A program made the translations under genes and the position numbers. Positions 34,101-45,891 of a DNA stretch of 64,000 nucleotides are shown here, in pieces. Source of the DNA: Thamnaconus septentrionalis (taxonomy: Eukaryota > Chordata > Actinopteri > Tetraodontiformes > Monacanthidae). How positions within the stretch are numbered: the first letter of the stretch is position 1; the number at the start of each line of letters is the position of its first letter. The notes under the pieces were generated by a model. That model worked only from the letters and a program-made list of their open reading frames with translations. It made no database searches and had not been told where the DNA came from. The DNA lies in the NCBI GenBank assembly GCA_009823395.1, contig CM020517.1, positions 18,658,501-18,722,500 on the forward strand, written 5' to 3'.

Positions 34101-37100
34101 CACACACTGCTCCTTTGTTGACTGGAGATTTACAGTGGGCTTCTCAACGAGGGCAAATCTTCTCAAAAGGGGCAGTTAAAACACAGAGATGTTCTTCCAC
34201 TGTGGAACACGGTGGCTGTGATTAGATGAGCTACGAGGGAGGTGTTAACTGTGGTGAGATGGATGGATGGTGCCAATCCAAATGCATCATCTGAGGAGGG
34301 AATGTGTTTGCGTCCAACAACTGGAGCCGTGTGTCTCAACTTCAAGCCCGCTTTCTACACTCGACCTCTGGTGTCCTGTGTGTTTCACAGAGGCCATGCA
34401 ACTACAGACTGGGTGAGCTACACATGTAGTTTGTGTGGTATGCATCGAGAAATTAACTACACGGTCGTCCCCCGGTCCACTGTACATACCCCTGTATTTA
34501 CTCTCTTTCATGTTTTACAGCATCCGACTGACAGCTTAGACTATGACTGTCTAATTAATTATTGAGCCAACTATGCAATGACCACTTTTTCGGCATATCT
34601 ATCTGCAGTATGTATGAATCCACTGGAATACAACTCATCCAACTGCAACATCAGGACAAGAGCAACTTCTCCAAAAGCAAAGATGATGGCGCTCTTTGCT
34701 CCTGAGAAGATTTAAAACAACTGTGTTTTGGCTTTGATAAATCCAGACACAGAGACGTGTCACTACATCATGTCTCAATGTCTTCTGCTCTAATAGAACC
34801 AAGAAAAATAGTCAAAAACCCAGCAGAATCATCCATTGGTGCAAGTTCATACTGGTCACGGCGAGGAAAACCCAAATGTCCACAGTCACCGTGACGACAC
34901 GTCGATACAAAGAACATCTGAACAACAATCCTTCACAGTTTAAGCAGATTGTAAGAACCTCAGAAGTCCACTCGAAGCTCCTTGATTTCACTGAGCCTGA
35001 GCTCATGGTGAATGCTGCTGGACTCTGCAACCAATCCTCTCTCTCTCTCCATCAGTGAAGCAATTCCTGAACTCCAGACTGAGACAGTAAACACACACAC
35101 ACACACACACACACAGCTGTCTGACTAGTGCCATCAAACTCCATCAACACACCAAATCCACGCTGCTTGCTAACTACTGTATCGCCTCTGAGAACAGGGA
35201 AGAGAAAAGATTTAGACGTTGAGAAGCCGTAAAACTCCTTCACTTTTTACAAATGGCATCACAACCCTATGAGAATAATTTAGATACATGGGCCGAGAAG
35301 GAGAGGATCTGGCAATTTTCTTGTTGCGATTGTCTCTTTGACTCACATCAGTCAGACAGATGTGAAGACGCATCCAACAGGCTGCAAGTTGGTGTTCAAA
35401 GCAGCCATTTCCTCGATGGAAATATCAACACAAAGTGACGCCAAGTGCTGAAAGATGGATATATAAATCCTATTAAGACTGAATGTTAACTGAAGAATTG
35501 TGAAGAAGAAGAAAAAAAAACATTGAACTAATCACAAAGTTGTCAGAAGGCGGTGGTGTCAGGGTTCCCTGGCGGTGGGCGACACTGTGGCTATGATCGA
35601 GGAGAGAATCCAGACAGCCAAACGCAGCGGAGCAGACGTCCACGTCCTCGGGATAAATCTCGCTAAACGCCTTGGCCTGAGTTCCCGCCAGCTCATTGCG
35701 TACGACGTTTAGCTCTTATTCTGTCTGACTGTACATTTTATGGAAACACAAAGGGCTGCTGTTCTTGTGTTTTTTTTTTGTTGTCTGGACAGTTCGTAGG
35801 CTAATCAGTCGGTGGGCGTCTTTTCTCTTTGAGTTACCTCTGACGGTGGTTGCTGGGCAGTGATGTAGTAGATGAGGAACAGTCTCATTTTGTCTTCCGC
35901 CGTTCCGCCTGGAAGACAAAGCGTTAATAAGTAAAGTACGGGTCACCAAACCTAAGTGTGCATGTGTGTACAGTATGCGTGCGTCTTATACCATCTGGGT
36001 CACTGATGACATCCAGCAGGGATTTGTCCAGTGTTGACTTGCTCATCAGTTTCTCTTCATACTCAAAGTAAACATCCAGTTTACGACTCTGAGGACATCA
36101 ACAGCATTGTGTGACTACGCAATGTTGCTACGACGCTATTACCAATTACAGTAATAAACAACAACACTGCTGAAGGCTGACTGGGGATTTCCCAACAAGT
36201 GGGCTTCAAGCTTGAAGAACAAGGGCTGAAACTCTGCCTTCTGTTTGGCAGGGCTGAACGATAAATCGCGTTTTGCGATAATATCGCGAAAGGACAAAAC
36301 AAGATTTTCTAGCCGCAATCTTTATGACGTTGGTAGCATGGCTGCAGGGCTCCATGATGAAGAATACTGAACTCTTAAAGCAAGACATTAAACCTCAGAC
36401 TTGAGTTGGTTTGGCCTGACGTAAGGAATGAAGGCAGCTCACCTTGATGTGGTCCAGGACGGCTGTGGCAACGTTGGTGTGGAGGTCGATCAGTCTTTTT
36501 TTCTCCAGTAGCTCTGGCAGAGAGCTGCACCGCACATCAAAACAAAGGCGGAGATTCACACATTCTATCAATTCAATCCATCAACCTTTATCTACACGGT
36601 GCTAAATCACATCCAAAGACGACTTTGTGCAATCAGAAACCAAACAGCCACTGAACCCTGACACCTACTGTTCCACTGGAGGACACAACTACTGAGGAAT
36701 GCCACTATTGTTACAAAATCAATCTGGGTTCTTGATGATCTTCCACACGGTTTCATTGTTTACACTGATGCGCAAAAATAAAAGCAGATGTTGCACTTCC
36801 TGCTGCCCGGGACTCAAGGTGCAGCTTTCTGAAGGCAATCGAGCAGAAGCTGCTGATGGGAGCAGAACTTCTCCGGGTGATCCAAGGCGAGGCTCATTAA
36901 CCATGGAATCAGCTGGCACTTTTCAAAACGTTTCCCATCTCCAGCAGTTCACTGCCGTGGAAGGTGACGTGTGACAAATCAAATGTTTGAATCTTGGTTG
37001 CAGTACCTGACGGCAGAGGTGAGCTTGGCGGTGTTGTCTGACAGCATACTGATAGCACCTTCATCCTCCCCCTCTAATCCCTGCAAAGACACACACACAC

Positions 37101-37655
37101 ACACACACACACAACGGTGACTCCAAATTAAAATGCCAAACTGCTGCCGTCCAACCAAGATCCCCTTCAGCCACATTTCTTCTTCCTTTCTTCCCAGAGG
37201 ACGACGGATCTGGGGATCTTGGACACGTCCTTAAAAAGCTCTGACACAAGTCTAATCTCTGGGCATCGCTTAATCATTTCAAAGAACTGAGCAAATTTCC
37301 CAGAGCACTTGGACAGGATATAGAAATTAAAAAGAACCCGAAACCACATTTTTGCTATGACAATGGAACGTTTAATATGAGACTCTTAATTTGGCGAGGA
37401 CAGATAGTTCTGCCAGACTTCAGGACGCGGCGATTCAGACGTGACCTCATCAGAGAGCTCAGAGACTGAGTCCCTGGTGGCCACGACCTCTCCACGACCT
37501 CTCCACGACCTCTCCACGACCCCTGTGGTCCAGACTCATGTGACCTTGCTGCGTCTCACCATGATGCTCTTGAGTCGTTTGACTTCATCCTCCTGGGCTC
37601 TGTAAGTGTCCAGCTCCTCTTGAACTGACTCTGCCACCTCTGGGAACGGACTGCA

Positions 37656-37699
<44 letters not shown>

Positions 37700-37841
37700 T
37701 TTTGAAGGTAACCAGCATTCAAACTTAATATTATGAAGCATTTCGTTCAAGTAATTCAGTGGATTTAGATTGTTAGCAGTACAATAAACAATTCAGAGAA
37801 CTTTTTATTAAAAGTCAGACCACAAAAGTCAAGGAGAGAGT

Positions 37842-37881
<40 letters not shown>

Positions 37882-38931
37882 CAACGCTTGTCTCAGAGAA
37901 CCAACCTGCCCTTGTGTTTCTGCCAGAACTTGTCAGCAGCAGTCAGGTCGTAGGTCTTTCTGTTCTTCTTCTTTGGCCGGGCTCCAGCTGGAGATGGTTC
38001 TGCTCCTGCTCCCTCCTCCAGGGCCACCCTGTTCAGCTGGAAGTCCTGCCAACAAACACAAATGAAAAAAATATATATGCTTAAATCAACAGGTTTATTT
38101 TTTTCCCCCAGTCTGCAGTATTGGTTTTATTGGTTAATCCTGCTTCCAGAGTTGAGTTAAAGTCCACTCCAGCGTGGAATATTTGGAGATTTTGAGGAAG
38201 AAACATGGACATCAAGTGGTCACATTTTAGAATGCAGTGTCTTTCATTCTCCCTCCCTCTCCTGAGTTTGACAGTAAACTACAGTGGCCCTGTGCACCCA
38301 AACCTGGCAGCTGGATTGTCCACACCAGGCTTCCTTAGAAATATGCTGGAGCAAGATGGCAGCTAACTGGGAGATATTATATAACATAGATATATATTCT
38401 ACAGATGTGTCCTCCACCTACAGTATGACTGCAGGTCTACGGCAGGACTTTCTATGGACATCACAGGCCTCCAGCATCCTGCTGCCACCAAACCTGCTGC
38501 AGTCAGATGGTGAAGCACACTGTTGCTTGGTGTGCTGGTGCCAACTCTGAGAATCTGTGTGCACGTGTGCGGCCACATGTGCACGTGTGTGTCGGGGGCG
38601 GGGGGGTGTTGTCTGAGCTGCTGATGATATGTTACATAATACACCCCCCCCCACTCCCCAAGCTGTACATTCCAGCACTGTCAGTATTAACCTCAGCACC
38701 CCAGGAGCTGACAGCGCCCTGGCACCCAGTGAATGACTGCTCGGCCTGCGCGAGTCTGGCCGCCGCCTCCCACCCGCCTCAGGCATCAGCCTGGTGTTAA
38801 TTGACACATTTGTAACCTGATTTCAGAGTGCAAACACCCTCCCGCCGTCACATGCTGCCCATGTGATGCCAACACCACTGGCACGACTAACGAGAAACTG
38901 GCTTCTCCCACTGACAGACAGACAGAGAGAC

Positions 38932-38964
<33 letters not shown>

Positions 38965-39075
38965 ACCAGACAGACAACAGACAGACAACAGACAGACAGA
39001 CAGACAGACACCCAGAGAGACAACAGACAGACAGATAGACAGACACCAAGACAGACAGACAGATAGATAGACACC

Positions 39076-39114
<39 letters not shown>

Positions 39115-39544
39115 CCAGACAGACAACAGACAGACAGACAGACAGACACCCAGAGAGACAACAGACAGACAGATAGACAGACACCAAGACAGACAGACAG
39201 ATAGACAGATAGGCAGACACCCAGACAGACAGACAGACACCAAGACAGACAGACAGATAGACAGACAGACAGATAGACAGACACCCAGACAGATAGACAG
39301 ACACCCAGATAGACAGACACCCAGACAGACAGACAGACACCAAGACAGACAGACAGATAGACAGACAGACAGACACCCAGACAGACAGACACCCACACAG
39401 ACAGACAGACAGACAGATAGATAGACAGACACCCAGACAGACAGATAGACAGACACCCAGATAGACAGACACCCAGACAGACAGACAGACAGACAGATAC
39501 CCAGACAGACACCCACACAGACAGACAGACACAGACAGACAGAC

Positions 39545-39579
<35 letters not shown>

Positions 39580-39654
39580 CACCCAAACAGACAGACAGAC
39601 AGACAGACACCCAGACAGACAGACAGACACCCACACAGACAGACAGACACCCAC

Positions 39655-39703
<49 letters not shown>

Positions 39704-42163
39704 TAGATAGATAGATATTGCTTGCAATAATCTGTGCTTCTGGAAGTCCAACTGTTTCTATCCACTTTCAAACACTTTTGTTTTTGTGAGGAAAAAAGTC
39801 AAAATGATGCCTTTGTAGTTTTCATTTTTTTTTTGCTACAAAAAAAATAACATTGCCATTACACCTACTGGTTAAACGTGGTAATATTTTTGTTGGCCCG
39901 CCTCGTGAAGCTGATGTGTGCGGCTGACAGCTCACCAGGACGTCGTGGATCAGCGCCTGATAGGTCCAGGAGTGATGAAGCGGCGTGGCCATGTCCACGT
40001 TTCGATCTGCCAGCACGAAGAGCGGCCGCTGGAAACTGGAGAGCGGCAGAGTAACGGATCAGGGACTGCGCTGCAGGGAGCCGTTGCTGGAAGATACCAG
40101 ATGGTCGACTTCCTGCATTAACCTTCACCCGGCCTCACTTCAGGAGCCACTCTGCAATCAGAGACGCCAGGGACAGAGGAGCCTGCTCTTGCTGCACACT
40201 CAAAACTAACTCTGCAAACTGATGCATGCAGTGCAGTTTCACTGCTTCACACTGTGTGCAGCTAAAACCTCCTGCCAGTTCAAATCTAGGATAGCACAGC
40301 ACAACACACTCGCTGCATCACACTGTGTTTTTCCACAGGCCACTATTGTATGATTGTATGCATACCTTTTTTTTCTGTACATACTTACAAATATTTTATT
40401 TTTGTCTCTATCTTCAGTTAATATAATTCTTGACCTGTTGCACTGTTGCCAATTCCTTTTTTCTTTTTGCTGTAATTATTCAAATTTCCCCATCGTGGGA
40501 TAAATAAAGGTCTTCTTCTTCTTCTTCTTTCTTCTATAATGCATTGATAAGTGCATCAATAAGGCATTATAGAACATCCACGTCATGAATATTCATTATC
40601 AGGAATGACAACTTATGACAACGTTTATTAACTATTTATTATATGATTATAAGTGCTGTTAAAAGCTCATCCCATAATATTTCATACCTCCACGACAAAG
40701 TGACTCTGAAGTCCTGGATGGTTATTACCGTATTATAACTACCAGTTGCAAAAAAAATATTTAAGAGGATGACTCTGCGAGCTTCAAGTCACGAGTCAGC
40801 ACTTCTGGAATGATGTATTTATAAAGGTCTGATAAAACATGAGTGTCTTATAAGGCGTTATGAAACATGTCAGTGACACCTGAGCTCACAAAGTCGTCCT
40901 CTAAAACACTTTTTTAGACTTCAAAGTTGCTTCTTTCAGATCTCGGGGCAGTCAGTAATAAGACGAGCTGTGCTCCATGTTACCTGAACTGGCCTGCACC
41001 CATGCTGTCTCCAGTGAAGAGGCTGTTTCTGGCATCCCTCAGGTTCTCACGCAGCTTCTTGTCCAACTTCTGCAACTCACACAGAGTGTGTGCGTGTGTG
41101 TGTGAGCAGGCGGTCGCTGGTGGGGGAACCAGTGCGACACTCTGAACTAACCCCACAACAGGGTCAAACTCACCACAGCCACCATCTCTGCTGCGTTTCC
41201 ACGAGGACAACGAATGATTGGCACCGCCCCTGGCAGGAGAAGAAGAAGAAGAAGAAGAAGAAGAAGAAGAAGAAGAAGAAGAAGAAGAAGAAGAAGACCT
41301 TTATTTATATTTAAACTGAAGATATAGACAAAAATAAACTATCTGTAAGTATATACAGAAAAATAAAAAGTGACATATTTACATATTAAACATTTGAATT
41401 TAAATGTGCTACATAAAAACAAGTCAGCACAGATTTACATTGGCCACAAAAACTGAAAAATGTGACAAACCAAAGTTAATATTTTAGTCTTTTCTTCACA
41501 ACAGAACTGCGAATGGGCATGAAAGTGTTTGCTAACTGGACTGAACAGCATCACAGCGTCCACTTCTGCTGGGACAAGACGACTGTAATCAGCTTCACAC
41601 TGATGAATCCAATTGTTTCTTAACACAAAAACAAACATTCATCAAAGCAGGATCCGTGGTGTTTCACCATCATAACACACAGACGCCAGTGAGCCTCCCC
41701 ACTCAGACAGTAGTGAAGCGTTTCCACCTAGTGGACAGAGTGGGGAGGACTCAGAGGTGAGAGGAGAGAAGCTGCGTCACTCTGGATAATAAATATGAAG
41801 ATGAATATGAAGATGAACCACGCTGATAGTTTTTAGCGGCCGGTGCTTGAGTGAGATTTCCAGCCAATGAGCGCTCACCCAGAGTGACGAAGAAACAGAA
41901 GAGACTGTCCACAATGGTGTCCATGATGGCCTCCATGTCTGTGTCCTGGATGTCTGCTCTGTTGATGGCTGTGGGGCGGGGGGCAGAGGGAGTTACACTG
42001 AGCCTGACGGCTGCTTCTCTTGGACAGCAACACTCGGCGTGTTTGTGCGAGGGTGAGTTTCTCACCGTGATAAGAGATGAGCTCCCTGTTCTGATGACAC
42101 AGGACAAACATGTCGTCTTCCAAAGTGATGAAGTTCAGGTACTGGTCAAACACCTGAGGGAGG

Positions 42164-42197
<34 letters not shown>

Positions 42198-42383
42198 GAC
42201 ACACGCAGGCTTAAACTCATTTGCACTTCGCAAACAGTAACACTGCATCTGGTGCAAACTACCAGTCAGCAGTTTGGACGCCACCGTCTCATGATTTTTT
42301 TTTTTTATCTTTACAACTTTCTACACTGCAGACATCAAATATGTGAGCAAGACATGTGGAAATTATGCAGCAAATAACTCCTT

Positions 42384-42444
<61 letters not shown>

Positions 42445-44531
42445 TGGTGACTTGTGTGACAGCATTGGCTGCCAAAGCGGCGCTGGCGATGTCCTCCAGT
42501 TTACTGCGGCTGATGGCCGAGATGAAGTTCAGATAGTAGGACTCGTGCAGCTGGTTCCTCAGGTCCCACACACACACACACACACACACACAGTTACTAA
42601 CCACACTGCAGGCACACACAGTGAAAGAGATGTGGGAAAGCTGAGCAGCTTAACAGTGCAGTGATGGTTAATGGCCCGGACTGACACTGTGTATCTACTG
42701 GAGGCCTCTGATGGCCCTCGAATGCTCTGAATGTTTGTCTGTCATCCACAAGACCACACTGCAAGCCTCCACCGTGTCTGTCTGTGACTGCGAGCGCGGA
42801 GGTTTCACCTGACATATTCTGTCAATGTTCTCCTCTGTGGGCATCACAAAGTAGATGGCCGGGACGTCTGGGATTGGGTCTCTGTCCGAGTGGAGCAGAC
42901 TACAACACACACGGACACGCGGTGATCATTAGAAGTCAGGATCGGACTGAAAACACTGAAAATCTTCATTGACATGGCTGAACTTTTAAAACAAACACAA
43001 ATTGCAGAGAAAAAACTGTGTAAAAAAAAAAATGAAAAAAAAAATTATGTGAATATATGTGTATTGAAATAGTGCAGCTATGTGAAAATTGCCATTGTTG
43101 AAGATGACTGCTGTGGGTTTGAATCAGTTTTTTAAAATCTATTTTTCTTGGCTGAGGGGATTTTATTTTGGCGGCCTGATGGTTGAAGCAAAACAGCCAA
43201 AACAGCCTCGGGAGGATGAGTGAGAGAAGGGCTGGTTTGGTCAGACCTGTACAGGGATGTATGGGGATAAAAAAAGAAAAGTGTTGGTCTTTCCGTGGTG
43301 GACATGTGCGTCTCTTACAGGTGCAGCGTGATGCCCATGTCTCTCAGCTCTTTGACAGACAGCAGAGGAGAGATGATGTCCTGGCCAAAGCGGTCGTATA
43401 TTAGCACCTGGATAGGGAGGAAACAACACAAACACACAGCGTGTGAGTGGTGTCCTTCATCACAGACTGGTTACATCACACCAGCGTAATTCCATTTCAG
43501 TAATAGATTGTGTGTGTGTGTGTGTGTGTGTCGGTTTGTGCGAGCACTTTTGGATTCTTTTACCTTCCATACTGGCTCAGCTGCTGTGTTCTTTGGAGGA
43601 GGGGCGTTGAAGTTGAGCATCCGCTTCAGAGCGACTGTGAATACAAACACGGAGAGAGAGAGAGAGAGAAGGCTTCAGGCAGGTGGCTTGACGCTCTTTC
43701 TTCAGAGCAGTGGTGCTGGGTGTGGGGAGGGTGGGAGGGGGGAGGATTTCTCCTGCTTTAGTCCTCATTCACAGCTCAACAGCTCCATGCATCCATTTCA
43801 AACAGTGAGCAATGTAGTCACCCTACAACACAGGTATCAAGCTCTGGCCTGCACACCACATTTGGCAGCTCGAATGATATTATTACTATGGCTTATTGGG
43901 TATATTGTTGTTATTTTATTTTGAAATGTATTCTCAGCATGTGGAAAAAGGTGACGGTTGAAATTTCAATCAGAAGGTTGCAAATTAAAAAAAAAGAGCA
44001 TTACGATTTTTATGCACGTTTTTTATGAGGATTTTTATTAAATTATAATTATTTGAATTTGCATGTGTGCAATATGAACTAAACACATGAATCGTGCTCA
44101 GTCACTTCCTGTGACTCCAATTGTCACTTAGGTTTTAGGACGAGGCTAGCTTGGCTCAGCTAACAGTGTTCATAGAAAGATAGCGGTAACCGTTAAGGAA
44201 AGACTGGTCGGTTTAGCGGTCTAAACCTCCTAATGAAAGCCTGGTGAACTGTGTAATTAGTGGTTTAGGGGCGTATAATGAAGTGTCAACACTGAAGCAC
44301 AAATATCGGCGCAATATCGGCTCAACTAGTGGCTGAGCAGGAGCTACCGAAGGCTAGGTTCAGCTGTCTAAAAAGCACGGCAGCTTTGAATTCACTTCCT
44401 CTATCAAACTAGCATTGGAGCCGAACATTTAACAGCCTGGTAAGGCCACCGTGTGCTGATGAAAATGACCACAGGTGGCTAAAATAGGCGTTAGACGGAC
44501 CTGTCTGCCTCTCCCGGATGGACGCCGCCAT
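25475..44531 (-). CDS. scfd1: Sec1 family domain-containing protein 1 (Sly1), complete, 25 exons
   Basis: SCFD1 is the Sec1/Munc18 protein that binds syntaxin 5 and supports SNARE assembly in ER-Golgi transport. Exons: 44531-44501, 43634-43564, 43407-43319, 42899-42809, 42565-42443, 42153-42066, 41968-41879, 41229-41174, 41069-40984, 40035-39936, 38045-37906, 37650-37560, 37080-37007, 36524-36443, 36088-35992, 35908-35838, 31753-31674, 31536-31474, 30602-30527, 28514-28461, 26653-26601, 26475-26454, 25869-25804, 25694-25626, 25498-25475. The frame is continuous throughout: 628 aa versus about 642 in human, the difference mainly a missing N-terminal Ala-rich leader. Hallmarks: [44 protein letters not shown] in part, [45 protein letters not shown] and C-terminal LSQLGQK. 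Exon 5 (42565) has no AG at its acceptor; all other junctions are GT..AG. Confidence 0.96.
25552..25616. repeat. (GAT)n trinucleotide repeat in the last scfd1 intron
   Basis: About 21 units, ending about 9 nt inside the intron after the exon-24 donor; only 127 bp separate exons 24 and 25. Confidence 0.95.
26654..28460 (-). other. scfd1 intron 20, repeat-rich
   Basis: 1.8 kb without coding signal. It contains (TG)n at 26832-26876, a T-run at 26894-26908, (CA)n at 27911-27933, (CCT)n at 27969-28010 and (TG)n at 28076-28111. Confidence 0.6.
28711..29162. mobile_element. MITE-like element, AAAGGTCCAGTGTGTAA family, copy 3 (scfd1 intron 19)
   Basis: The left end AAAGTTCCAGTCTGTAAAA and right end TTACACACTGGACCTTTAA are inverted repeats about 450 bp apart. 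The interior carries ACATCCAGTGGTTAG, CTCCTGAGCTGCCAGTG, GGTTGGTTTATTTGAGGACG and AAGATGGCAGCTAACTGGGA. It is the most complete copy seen and has no coding capacity. Confidence 0.75.
30962..31350. mobile_element. MITE-like element, same family, copy 4, inverted (scfd1 intron 18)
   Basis: Begins AAAGGTCCAGTGTGTAAATT. Its interior is the reverse complement of copy 3: TCCCAGTTAGCTGCCATCTT, CGTCCTCAAATAAACCAACC and CTGGCAGCTCAGGAGAGG. The far TIR is missing or degraded. Confidence 0.72.
31754..35837 (-). other. scfd1 intron 16, the longest intron of the gene
   Basis: 4.1 kb, mostly unique-looking sequence. Contains a short (CCCTGA)n hexamer run (about 33348-33376) and (CA)n at 35091-35114. No conserved coding signal or complete transposon was recognised; short open frames look random. 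Confidence 0.5.
36243..36345. mobile_element. hAT-like fragment (scfd1 intron 14)
   Basis: GGCAGGGCTGAACGATAAA followed by TCGCGTTTTGCGATAATATC, a terminus resembling widespread fish elements that begin CAGGGCTGNACGATA. No partner end was found. Confidence 0.4.
37088..37112. repeat. (CA)n upstream of scfd1 exon 13
   Basis: Reads (TG)n on the transcript, ending a few nt before the acceptor TTTGCAG at 37081. Confidence 0.9.
37657..37695. repeat. (CA)n upstream of scfd1 exon 12
   Basis: Reads (TG)n on the transcript and runs through GCGCGTGCAG into the acceptor of exon 12 (37650), with no pyrimidine tract. A second (CA)n lies at 37843-37877 in the same intron. Confidence 0.9.
38158..38375. mobile_element. 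MITE-like element, same family, copy 5 (scfd1 intron 10)
   Basis: AAAGTCCACTCCAGCGTGGA at the left, then AACATGGACATCAAGTGGTC, CTCCTGAGTTTGACAGTAAA and AAGATGGCAGCTAACTGGGA as in copy 3. The right third and its TIR are absent. Confidence 0.65.
38913..39716. repeat. 800-bp (CAGA/GATA/CACC)n tetranucleotide array (scfd1 intron 10)
   Basis: CAGA and GATA units interrupted by ACACCCAGACAG and ACAACCAGACAG blocks, which give a higher-order structure; at least one block of about 90 bp is repeated. It opens Cys/Leu/Ser/Val-rich frames in three registers that are not genes. Confidence 0.95.
40340..40532 (+). mobile_element. LINE 3' end with TCTT tail, plus orientation (scfd1 intron 9)
   Basis: CTGTACATACTTACAAATA...ATTTCCCCATCGTGGGATAA...ATAAAGG(TCT)n: the conserved 3' end and short tandem tail seen in teleost non-LTR retrotransposons. 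Truncated 5'. Confidence 0.65.
41237..41360 (-). mobile_element. LINE 3' end with (GAA)n tail, minus orientation (scfd1 intron 7)
   Basis: (GAA)n at 41237-41297 followed by CCTTTATTTATATTTAAACT and then ACTATCTGTAAGTATATACAG. It is the reverse complement of the 40340-40532 3' end, although much of the middle is missing. Confidence 0.6.
42165..42195. repeat. (CA)n upstream of scfd1 exon 6
   Basis: Reads (TG)n on the transcript and is followed by TTCCTCCCTCAG and exon 6 (42153). Confidence 0.9.
42260..42340. mobile_element. Tc1-like MITE fragment (scfd1 intron 5)
   Basis: CCAGTCAGCAGTTTGGACGC...TTTCTACACTGCAGACATC resembles the ends of the element at 13655-13948. Confidence 0.45.
42386..42441. 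repeat. (CA)n overlapping the scfd1 exon 5 donor region
   Basis: About 28 units. On the transcript, exon 5 ends AAG and the intron starts GTGTGTGTG..., so the donor is made from the repeat itself. Confidence 0.95.
42567..42592. repeat. (CA)n abutting scfd1 exon 5 on its acceptor side
   Basis: On the transcript (TG)n runs directly into GGGACCTGAGG, the start of exon 5 (codon GAC at 42565). The AG expected at -2/-1 is missing. Confidence 0.95.
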
Positions 44532-44564
44532 GTTGGATGTTGTTGGTGGTGACGGAGCGGCTGA

Positions 44565-44572
44565 TGACGTGG
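44565..44572 (+). promoter_or_regulatory. scfd1: TGACGTGG (UPRE/ATF6-XBP1-type) site at the scfd1 5' end
   Basis: TGACGTGG (CCACGTCA on the coding strand) lies 34 nt upstream of the scfd1 ATG, in the promoter or 5' UTR. This octamer is the core of unfolded-protein-response elements bound by XBP1/ATF6, and scfd1 acts in ER export. Regulation is inferred from the motif only. Confidence 0.4.
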
Positions 44573-45891
44573 CAGCAGTAACACATACACCGCCACCGAA
44601 GAGCGGAAGAAGAGGAAGAGGTCTCACTCTGTCGTCGCAATCATACGTACATACATAAGTATGCGTGCGTGCGTGCGTAACCCATATTACCCATTCATAT
44701 TCGTCTATTTTTCGGATTGGTTCACCCAAGAGTGGATTCTTCGTTATATTTACCAGAAACAATAAAGTCGGAACTCAGTTTTGATTAGAACATAAAGATT
44801 GGATGAAAGATTATGATCTGATATGTTGTTGTGGTGAAAAACAACCAGAACCTTCCATTTGGATATGGCCCAAAGGTCGTTTGATATTACAACATTTGTT
44901 AGATTTACTGATTTAAAATGAAAGAACGACCACAGCAGACAAAGTTACTGAAAACATTGAGGCAAATCAGGTGTTTGGGTTCAGCGTTTATGATCTATGA
45001 TGATCTTCCACATGCAACACACTAGAAGGAAAACAATCAGATAAATAACCAGCAAAGCAAAGAAAATATAAACATTGGCACATTGGGTAACGAGGACATG
45101 GAAAAAAATCTTGATATAGCATCGAAAAGTGCGGAAAATTCCTAAAATGCAAATGAGTGTATTTCAAGCAGTGATCTTTGATAGAAGTTTGAATAGCAGA
45201 ATCACCCAAACAAGAATTATTTTTCTCTCTATGAGATGAATCAAGAATAAAGATGGGAGAATGTGAGAAAACATTCTTTTCTCCAGAAGAAAAATGCAAT
45301 AAAACCGAGGAACGAGACAAAAACAATACAGATGAGAAAGAACTGCGACTAAGAATCATTCTCTGTACAACAGCAACATAAATTCAAAGCAGCATATAAA
45401 GATAAAGTGAAAAAAAACCAACAAAGAGCACCGCTATTATTGACCAAAAAGAACAAAAAAACTGAATTCCGTCTGAACTCTGGCTCGTCTACGAGTGTTC
45501 ACCGAGCACTGGGCTGAAGTCCAGGGCACCGGTGGGATGCATATTGTGGGGACTAATCACCTCCTCCATCCTCAGACAATAGTGGGCACGACCCTTCCAA
45601 CAACAGGAAGAGCAACAGCTGGCGGTCGACCTGTGGGGATGCTGAAGACGTCAACCCACCTGTTGTTGTTGTTGTTGAGGGGAATGTAACAAATACACCA
45701 GCTGTGTTTCAGAACGTGTGACCACGCGCTTCATCACAAACTACACAAAGATATAAAACATGTATAACATTGAACGGGAAGAAAGAAAAAAAAAGCCCCC
45801 AAGCTTATAAGAGAATTATTTAAAAGGGCTTAAAAGAAAATATAAAAAGATACAAAAACAACAACAACAACAACAACAACAAAAATCTCCT
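44573..45891. other. Interval between the scfd1 5' end and the g2e3 3' end
   Basis: Contains the scfd1 upstream region, TACG/TGCG short repeats (44646-44677), then AT-rich sequence and (CAA)n at 45858-45881 just beyond the g2e3 stop. No gene recognised. Confidence 0.5.

Noticed and set aside
38786..39771. Open frames of 277-321 codons rich in Cys, Leu, Ser and Val
   Set aside because: They are three registers of one tetranucleotide array inside a scfd1 intron; no start context, splice sites or family similarity.
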